Shown here: piece after piece, positions 54,857 through 64,000 of the stretch | Layout: each line of letters begins with the position of its first letter | Position numbering within the stretch: position 1 is the stretch's first letter | NCBI GenBank assembly: GCA_031253835.1 | Contig: JAIRVP010000010.1 | Span: forward strand, 17,662-81,661 | Origin: Burkholderia sp. | GTDB taxonomy: Bacteria > Pseudomonadota > Gammaproteobacteria > Burkholderiales > Burkholderiaceae | DNA length: 64,000 nt | Reading direction: 5' to 3' | Notes under the pieces: model-generated | Seen by the model: the letters and a program-made list of their open reading frames with translations, nothing else | What the model was told of the DNA's origin: nothing | The model's database searches: none | Program-made: the position numbers and the translations under genes

Positions 54857-54886
54857 CCGGCGGCCAACCGGCCGCCGGGCTTTTTT
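54857..54886 (+). terminator. Terminator of the quinate/shikimate operon
   Basis: A 9-bp stem (CCGGCGGCC, 54857-54865, complement 54870-54878) has a 4-base loop and a T6 run at 54881-54886. Confidence 0.92.
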
Positions 54887-54927
54887 GTTTGCGTGCGCCG
54901 GCTGGGGTGTCGGCCCGCGCACGGCGC

Positions 54928-56037
54928 TTACGCGCGCTGCACGGCGATGCCGAGCGATTCGACCGCCTGCGCGATCGCCGCGACCGCGCGCCGGATATCG
55001 CCCGAATCGATCGCGCCGATGCAGCCGACGCGGAACGTCTCGAGCTGCGTGAGCTTGCCCGGATACAGGATGAAGCCCGCGTCGCGCACGGCGTCGTAGA
55101 AGCGGCGGAAATCGTAGGCCGGATGGTCGGGCGCGTGGAACGTGACGATCACCGGCGCCTGCACGCTCGCGTCGAGGAACGGCACGAAGCCGAGCGCGCG
55201 CATCGATTCGACCAGTGTCCGGCAGTTGTCCGCGTAACGCGCGCCGCGCGCCGGCTGGCCGCCTTCGGCGAGGTACTGGTCGAGCGCGGCGCGCAGCGCG
55301 GCGATCACGTGCGTCGGCGGCGTGAAGCGCCACTGGCCCGTCTTGCGCAGGTACGCGTACTGGTCGTGAAGATCGAGCGCGAGCGACGGCGAGTTGCCTT
55401 CGCACGCGTCGAGCGCGTCGCGCCGCACGATCGCGAACCCCATCCCCGGCACGCCTTCGAGACATTTGCCGCTTGCCGAGACCAGCGCATCGATGCCGCT
55501 GTCCGCGAGCGCGATCGGCAACGCGCCGAACGAGCTCATCGCGTCGACGATCAGCCGCTTGCCGTGGCGCCGGCACGCGGCCGCGATCGCATCGAGCGGA
55601 TTCAGGATCCCCGCGCTTGTTTCCAGGTGCACGAGCGCGACGTGCGTGATGCGCGGTTCGCGCGCGAATGCGGCCTCGACCGCCGCCGCGTCGACGGCCG
55701 CGTCCTCGCCGAACGGCAATGCGATTGCTTCGATGCCGAGCCGGCCGAGGATCTTCAGGATGCGTGCGCAATACGCGCCGTTGTCGGGCACGAGCACGAC
55801 GCCGTCGCGCGGCACCAGCGTGCCGAGCGCGGCTTCGACCGAGAACGTGCCGCTGCCCTGCATCGGCACGCACACGTACGCGTCGCCGCCTTTCGCGATC
55901 GCGACGAGGTCGGCGCAGACGCTGGCCGTCAGTTGATTGAAAGCGGCGTCCCACGACCCCCAGTCATGTTGCATTGCGTGGCGGGTTGTGGCGGACGTGG
56001 TGAGCGGGCCGGGCGTGAGCAGAATCGGGTCGGACAT
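54928..56037 (-). CDS. phnW: 2-aminoethylphosphonate:pyruvate transaminase PhnW
   Basis: This 369-residue PLP enzyme of aminotransferase class V begins [20 protein letters not shown] and has the cofactor Lys in [15 protein letters not shown]. It transfers the amino group of 2-aminoethylphosphonate to pyruvate, giving phosphonoacetaldehyde and alanine. GGAGAAAAACC before 56037 decides the start. It is divergent from the phnSTUV-phnA-phnY operon that imports the substrate and uses the product. Confidence 0.92.
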   Translation of the reverse strand: MSDPILLTPGPLTTSATTRHAMQHDWGSWDAAFNQLTASVCADLVAIAKGGDAYVCVPMQGSGTFSVEAALGTLVPRDGVVLVPDNGAYCARILKILGRLGIEAIALPFGEDAAVDAAAVEAAFAREPRITHVALVHLETSAGILNPLDAIAAACRRHGKRLIVDAMSSFGALPIALADSGIDALVSASGKCLEGVPGMGFAIVRRDALDACEGNSPSLALDLHDQYAYLRKTGQWRFTPPTHVIAALRAALDQYLAEGGQPARGARYADNCRTLVESMRALGFVPFLDASVQAPVIVTFHAPDHPAYDFRRFYDAVRDAGFILYPGKLTQLETFRVGCIGAIDSGDIRRAVAAIAQAVESLGIAVQRA

Positions 56038-56105
56038 GGTTTTTCTCCAGCAGAGGTCGAACGAAACGCCGGGCGGCATTTCTGAATGACTTGCATGATA
56101 TTGGC

Positions 56106-56120
56106 AAAATGTGTCATTTT
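56106..56120. promoter_or_regulatory. Operator-like dyad between phnW and phnS
   Basis: AAAATG-TGT-CATTTT is a perfect 6-base dyad in an AT-rich stretch of the 257-base divergent region. It is a candidate site for a 2-aminoethylphosphonate-responsive regulator. No regulator gene lies next to it. Confidence 0.5.
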
Positions 56121-56294
56121 TTGGAAATTGTGGCATTCGTCACGGGTTTGTCATCGAACGCTGTGATCCTTCGGTTGCCGCGCGAAACCCACCTCAGCGC
56201 GGCGGCGAGGCGGGCCGTCGTTCGGCCTGCCCGGAGATAACAGAGAGCCGGATCGTGCCCCGGCCGTTTGGTGTTCCGCCTACGGAGAAGTCAG

Positions 56295-57386
56295 ATGACA
56301 CTGCAGAAATCCTCGCGCGCCGCTGCCGGCGCGTTCCGCAAGCTCGCGCTGGCCGCCTGCGCCGCCGGTCTGCTGCAAGGTGCCGCGATGCCGGCGCATG
56401 CGGCGAACGCGGTCGTGCTGTACACGGCGGACGGTCTCGAGAACCTCTATCGCGATGTGCTGCCGGCCTTCGAGAAGAAGGAAGGCGTCAAGGTCAACAT
56501 CGTGACGGCAGGTAGCGGCGAGGTCGTGAACCGCGCGAACATCGAGAAGAATTCCCCGAAGGCCGACGTGATCGTCACGCTGCCGCCGTTCATCCAGCAA
56601 GCCGGCCAGATGGGCCTGCTGCAGCCGTACCAGAGCGTGAACTACAAGAACGTGCCGGCCATCGCGAAGGCCGAGGACGGCACGTGGGCGACGTTCGTGA
56701 ACAACTACTTCTCGTTCGCGATCAACCCGGACGTCGTGAAGAACCAGCCGAAGACGTTCGCCGACCTGCTGTCGCCGGCTTACGCGGGCAAGGTCGCTTA
56801 CTCGAACCCGGCCACGGCCGGCGACGGGATGGCCGTGCTGATCCTGACGACGTCGCTGATGGGCGAGGACAAGGCGTTCGACTATCTCGCGAAGCTGTCG
56901 CAGAGCGTGAAGTTCCACACGAAGGGCACGGGCTACCTGAACGTGCTGCTGTCGCGTAACGAGATCAGCGTCGCGAACGGCGACCTGCAGATGGACCTCG
57001 ACGACGCCGAGCACGGCGCGCTGTCCGTCAAGCCGATCTTCCTGGCCGCGAAGGACGGCGACCAGCCGACCACGTTCCAGCTCCCGTACGGCATCGGCCT
57101 GATCAAGAGCGGCCCGAACCAGGACGTGGGCAAGAAGCTGATCGACTACCTGATGTCGACGGAAGTGCAGTCGAAGGTGCCGGACATGTACGGCATCCCG
57201 GGCCGCACGGACGTGCCGCTGGCCGGCAAGAACGGCGAAGCGGTCAAGAAGGCGATCGCGGGCGTGAAGCTGATCCCGGTCGACTGGACCCAGGTGATGG
57301 CGAAGAAGCCGGTGTGGATCGAGCGCTGGAAGAAGGACGTGATCGGCAGCTCGGGCAAGCAGCTCGACGTCGTCAAGCCGAAGTGA
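56295..57386 (+). CDS. phnS: 2-aminoethylphosphonate ABC binding protein PhnS
   Basis: This 363-residue periplasmic binding protein resembles iron(III)/thiamine/putrescine-type binders. The signal peptide is KLALAACAAGLLQGAAMPAH. The mature part begins NAVVLYTADGLENLYRDVLP, as PhnS proteins do. GGAGAAG lies before the ATG at 56295; an in-frame start at 56268 lacks one. It heads the rightward phosphonate operon. Confidence 0.88.
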   Translation: MTLQKSSRAAAGAFRKLALAACAAGLLQGAAMPAHAANAVVLYTADGLENLYRDVLPAFEKKEGVKVNIVTAGSGEVVNRANIEKNSPKADVIVTLPPFIQQAGQMGLLQPYQSVNYKNVPAIAKAEDGTWATFVNNYFSFAINPDVVKNQPKTFADLLSPAYAGKVAYSNPATAGDGMAVLILTTSLMGEDKAFDYLAKLSQSVKFHTKGTGYLNVLLSRNEISVANGDLQMDLDDAEHGALSVKPIFLAAKDGDQPTTFQLPYGIGLIKSGPNQDVGKKLIDYLMSTEVQSKVPDMYGIPGRTDVPLAGKNGEAVKKAIAGVKLIPVDWTQVMAKKPVWIERWKKDVIGSSGKQLDVVKPK

Positions 57387-57420
57387 TCGGCACACGCCGC
57401 CTGTATTAGTGAGCAAGAGG

Positions 57421-58524
57421 ATGAACCCGGTGGAAACCACCCTGACCCATCCCGGCGCATTCGGCGCCGCCGAACCGCACGCGACGCTGCGGTCCGGCGC
57501 GCCGGGCGGCGTGCAGATCGAACACCTGAGCGTGCGCTACGGCGCACGCACGGTGCTGGAAGATCTGTCGCTGTCGATCGGTGCCGGTGAATTTCTGACC
57601 GTGCTCGGCAAGAGCGGCTGCGGCAAGACCACGCTGCTGCGCTTCATCGCCGGGTTCGTGAAGGCCGACGGCCTGACCGGCACGCTGACCGTTGCCGGAC
57701 GCGACCTGACCTATGCGCCGCCGCACAAGCGCAATCTCGGTCTGCTGTTCCAGAATTACGCGCTGTTCCCGCATCTGTCGGTGTTCGAGAACGTCGCATT
57801 CGGGCTGCGCGCACGCGGCATGGCGTCGTCGGAAGTGACGCGCCGCGTCGCCGACGCGCTGAAGCTCGTGCAGCTCGGCGATGCGGGCCATCATCTGCCC
57901 GCGCAACTGTCTGGCGGGATGCAGCAGCGCGTCGCGCTGGCGCGCGCGCTCGTGATCGAGCCGGACGTGCTGCTGCTCGACGAGCCGCTGTCGGCCCTCG
58001 ACGCCAACCTGCGCGCATCGGTGCGCAGCGAACTGAAGGCGCTGCACGAGCGCCTGCCGAACCTGACCGTCGTCTGCGTGACGCACGACCGCGACGACGC
58101 GCTCGTGCTGTCCGACCGCGCGCTGCTGATGCGCGACGGCCACATCGCGCAGCTCGGCACGCCGCAGCAGCTGTACGACGCGCCGCAGGACGGCTACGTC
58201 GCACGCTATCTCGGCCCGGCGAACCTGCTGCCGCCGCACGTGATCTTCCCGCTCGGCGATCCGCGCCACGACGTGCGCGGCAAGGTCGCATGCGTGCGCC
58301 CCGAGCGCCTGACCGTGATGCCGCCGGCGGCCGGCGGCCTGCACGGCACGGTCGCGTCCGTCGAATGGCAGGGTGCGGACCTGTCGATCGCCGTCGTGAT
58401 CGACGCGGCGCCCGACGAGCCCGTGCGCGTCACGATGCAACGCGGCCGCGGCGCGGCCCCCGAGCGCGGTGCGCGCGTGTCCCTGCAATGCGAGGCAGAC
58501 GATGTCGTCCTTATCGAGCCCTGA
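57421..58524 (+). CDS. phnT: 2-aminoethylphosphonate ABC ATPase PhnT
   Basis: This 367-residue ATPase has Walker A GKSGCGKTT, signature LSGGMQQR, Walker B VLLLDEPLSALD and a C-terminal TOBE-like domain (VRPERLTVMPPAAGGL). The start is uncertain: the ATG at 57421 has AGAGG directly against it, too close to work, and the GTG at 57409 has no site. Its end overlaps phnU by 23 bases. It energises PhnUV. Confidence 0.88.
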   Translation: MNPVETTLTHPGAFGAAEPHATLRSGAPGGVQIEHLSVRYGARTVLEDLSLSIGAGEFLTVLGKSGCGKTTLLRFIAGFVKADGLTGTLTVAGRDLTYAPPHKRNLGLLFQNYALFPHLSVFENVAFGLRARGMASSEVTRRVADALKLVQLGDAGHHLPAQLSGGMQQRVALARALVIEPDVLLLDEPLSALDANLRASVRSELKALHERLPNLTVVCVTHDRDDALVLSDRALLMRDGHIAQLGTPQQLYDAPQDGYVARYLGPANLLPPHVIFPLGDPRHDVRGKVACVRPERLTVMPPAAGGLHGTVASVEWQGADLSIAVVIDAAPDEPVRVTMQRGRGAAPERGARVSLQCEADDVVLIEP

Positions 58525-59411
58525 AACCGGCCTGCCGCCGCACGTGCTCGCGTCGGCCGCCGCGCACGCCGCCGCCGCGCGGCGCCGCAAGCGCATGGGC
58601 GACCTGCACTTGGCCGCGCTCGCGATCGTCGTGCTCGGCCCGCTCGTCGTCTATCCGCTGGTGCGGCTGGTGCTGCTGAGCGTGTCGGGCGATCACGGGC
58701 TGAGTTTCGCCGCGTACCGGACTTTCTTCGGCAACCCCGACACGCGCGGCGTGCTGCTGACGACGCTCGGCGTGCTGTTCGCGAGCGCCGGCACCGCGTC
58801 GGTGCTTGGCGTGCTGCTGGCCGCGCTGCTGTTCTTCAAGCCGTTCCCGGGCGCATCGCTCGTCACGCGCTTCCTCGAACTGTACGTCGCGTTCCCGTCG
58901 TTCCTCGTCGCGTTCACGCTGATCTTCCTGTACGGCTCGCAAGGGTCGATCAGCATCGCGCTGCAGCACCTGTTCCATCTCGAGAACCCGCCGCTCGACT
59001 TCCTGTTCGGCATCGGCGGCGTGATTCTCGCGCAGACCGTGTTCTATACGCCGTTCGTCGTGCGGCCGACGCTCGCGTCGTTCGCGACGCTCGACCTGCG
59101 TCTGATCGAAGCCGCGCGCAGCCTCGGCGCGCCCGGCTGGATGCTCGCGCGTCGCGTCGTGCTGCCGATCGCGTGGCCGGGCATCGCCGCCGGCACCGTG
59201 CTGTGCTTCCTGCTGACGCTGAACGAGTTCGGGATTCTGCTCGTGCTCGGCAGCGCGCGGCTCGTCACGCTGCCGGTCGCGATCTACAGCAGCGCGACCG
59301 TCGATCTCGACCTGCCGACCGCGTCGGCCGGCGCGGTCGTGATGCTGGCGTTGTCGCTGGCGCTGTATGCGGTTTATCGCCGGGTGAACCGGCGTGCGAC
59401 GGGAGGGAACG

Positions 59412-59422
<11 letters not shown>
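58502..59422 (+). CDS. phnU: 2-aminoethylphosphonate ABC permease PhnU
   Basis: This 306-residue permease has about six helices; the EAA loop is IEAARSLGAPGWMLARRVVL. It overlaps phnT upstream by 23 bases and phnV downstream by 11, typical of coupled subunits. The C-terminus is basic (YRRVNRRATGGNDVR). The start at 58502 gives a normal cytoplasmic N-terminus. Confidence 0.88.
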
Positions 59423-63027
<3,605 letters not shown>

Positions 63028-63031
63028 ACGA

Positions 63032-63583
63032 ATGGCATTGACGGTGGAAGAAATCCACGGGCTGTACCGCGAGCATGGCCATGTGGCCTATAGCGGCGAA
63101 CCGGTCACGCAGCTCGAGCATGCGTTGCAGAGCGCCTTGCTGGCGGAAGAGGCGGGGGCCGGCGAAGCGCTGGTCGCGGCGGCATTCCTGCACGACCTCG
63201 GGCATCTGCTGAATCGCCAGGGCGAGACGCCGAGCGCGCGCGGGATCGACGATCTGCATCAGTATTACGTGCTGCCGTTCCTGCGGCCGCTGTTTTCCGA
63301 CGCGGTGCTGGAGCCGATCCGCTTGCACGTCGACGCGAAGCGCTGCCTGTGCCGCACGGACGCCGGCTACTTCGAGAGCCTGTCGCCGGACTCGGTGCGC
63401 AGTCTCGCGCTGCAGGGCGGCATCTTCAGCGACGAGGAGACGGCGGCGTTCCTGCAGCGCCCGTTCGCGGAGGATGCACTGCGTCTGCGCCGCTGGGACG
63501 ACACGGCGAAGGAGGAAGGAAAAGTGACGCCGGATCTCGATCACTATATGGAGATCGTCGCGCGCCAGGTACGCGCGGCCTGA
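63032..63583 (+). CDS. PhnZ-like HD-domain phosphonate oxygenase
   Basis: This 183-residue HD-domain protein resembles PhnZ, a mixed-valence diiron oxygenase that cleaves 2-amino-1-hydroxyethylphosphonate to glycine and phosphate. Candidate ligands are His30, His54-Asp55 (FLHDLGH), His76, His99 and a C-terminal Asp in RRWDDTAK. The gating pair YSGE (Tyr20, Glu23) matches PhnZ Tyr24/Glu27 as I recall them. It starts 4 bases after phnY and closes the operon. No 2-oxoglutarate hydroxylase partner (PhnY-star) is present, so its substrate source is unclear. Confidence 0.82.
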   Translation: MALTVEEIHGLYREHGHVAYSGEPVTQLEHALQSALLAEEAGAGEALVAAAFLHDLGHLLNRQGETPSARGIDDLHQYYVLPFLRPLFSDAVLEPIRLHVDAKRCLCRTDAGYFESLSPDSVRSLALQGGIFSDEETAAFLQRPFAEDALRLRRWDDTAKEEGKVTPDLDHYMEIVARQVRAA

Positions 63584-63600
63584 CGGTTCGGCTGCCTCTA

Positions 63601-63644
63601 TATAAGGCCCCGCACGCGGCAGCGTGCGGGGCCTTATATTTTTT
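63601..63644 (+). terminator. Strong terminator after the phosphonate operon
   Basis: A perfect 17-bp stem (TATAAGGCCCCGCACGC, 63601-63617, complement 63622-63638) has a 4-base loop and a T6 run ending at 63644. It insulates the operon from the rRNA promoter. Confidence 0.95.
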
Positions 63645-63812
63645 GCGAAACCCCTTGCGCGATTGCCGGGAGCTGCATAGAATCACGCCTCTTTCGCGCT
63701 AACGGAAACGCAACGCGGGAGGAAGGGAAGCGGTGCTGTTGAGGCTTGGTGGTAGCGGCCTCGGCGGTACGGAAGTTGAGCCCCGCAGTCGCAACGATGC
63801 AGTAAAAAGTTG

Positions 63813-63841
63813 TTGACGAACTGCGAAACACGGTTCATAAT
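63813..63841 (+). promoter_or_regulatory. rRNA operon promoter
   Basis: The -35 TTGACG (63813-63818) and -10 CATAAT (63836-63841) are separated by exactly 17 bases. An A-rich AGTAAAAAGTTG lies just upstream, like an UP element. A CTCGCTTC discriminator follows. Start is expected near 63848. Confidence 0.85.
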
Positions 63842-64000
63842 CTCGCTTCTCTGCTGCTGAAAACGCAGCGCTGCCGGGAACCACGAAGTTCCTCGCAGAA
63901 TGCTCTTTAAAAATTAACAGCCGATAAGTGTGGGCGCTTGATGGCAGCGAGCTGATCCTCGGATCAGATAGCGAAAGTATCAAGAGTCTCACACTAAAGT
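63842..64000 (+). ncRNA. Leader of a 16S-23S-5S rRNA operon (partial)
   Basis: The transcript begins near 63848. TGCTCTTTAAA at 63901-63911 is a boxA antitermination element. The following text (CAGCCGATAAGTGTGGGCGC, then AGTCTCACACTAAAGT) matches the Burkholderia pre-16S leader as I know it. The 16S gene itself should begin a few tens of bases beyond the window end. Confidence 0.85.

Noticed and set aside
63952..63967. CTGATCC/GGATCAG hairpin in the rRNA leader as a terminator
   Set aside because: The loop is only two bases and no T-run follows; more likely part of pre-16S leader folding.

Overview
The window is very GC-rich, with codon third positions dominated by G and C. It carries llpE-ceoA-ceoB-opcM, the efflux locus known from Burkholderia cenocepacia, together with a plcN/plcR pair and a Burkholderia-type rRNA leader. 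I infer a Burkholderia cepacia complex chromosome, probably a secondary replicon because most content is accessory metabolism and transport. This rests on recognised protein families and locus layout, not on any search.

Layout. (1) 1-9.8 kb is a drug and stress block: llpE-ceoAB-opcM RND efflux, a TetR regulator divergent from a tautomerase, and a LysR regulator divergent from a PACE-type exporter. (2) 10.1-13.8 kb holds a Tat-exported phospholipase C with its accessory protein, and an alpha/beta hydrolase. (3) 13.9-15.8 kb looks acquired: the 3' stump of an amidase gene, a cation/proton antiporter of lower GC, and a short tandem repeat. (4) 15.8-20.9 kb reads leftwards: a 2-hydroxycarboxylate transporter, a DctB-like kinase, a DctD-like sigma-54 activator and a DUF3579 protein. 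A near-perfect -24/-12 promoter and paired activator-like sites lie upstream of the transporter. (5) 21.3-27.5 kb is a Met-type ABC importer interleaved with two flavin monooxygenase-type proteins and an unrecognised ferritin-like protein, probably for organosulfur scavenging. (6) 27.6-32.4 kb is a zinc-starvation operon behind a Zur-like dyad: COG0523 GTPase, FolE2, a PTPS/QueD-like protein, gamma-carbonic anhydrase and a dihydroorotase-like protein. (7) 32.4-36.4 kb has an Lrp regulator with a LysE exporter, an XRE regulator, and a DUF2167 protein paired with a site-2 protease.

(8) 36.5-43.3 kb encodes galactarate catabolism: MFS importer, galactarate dehydratase, KdgD and a semialdehyde dehydrogenase, ending at 2-oxoglutarate. 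(9) 43.5-49.7 kb has small single genes (NTF2-like, FucU, DoxX), an MHS-type MFS carrier, a Leu/Ile/Val-type binding protein, a PAS-AraC regulator and a small winged-helix-like protein. (10) 50-54.8 kb encodes quinate/shikimate use: quiC divergent from aroQ-aroE-MFS, giving protocatechuate. (11) 54.9-63.6 kb encodes 2-aminoethylphosphonate use: phnW divergent from phnSTUV-phnA-phnY and a PhnZ-like HD oxygenase. (12) The last 400 bases hold a strong terminator and the promoter, boxA and leader of an rRNA operon whose 16S gene should begin just beyond the end.

Most clusters pair an importer with a complete short pathway and end in strong hairpin terminators. No CRISPR array, complete insertion sequence or tRNA gene was seen.
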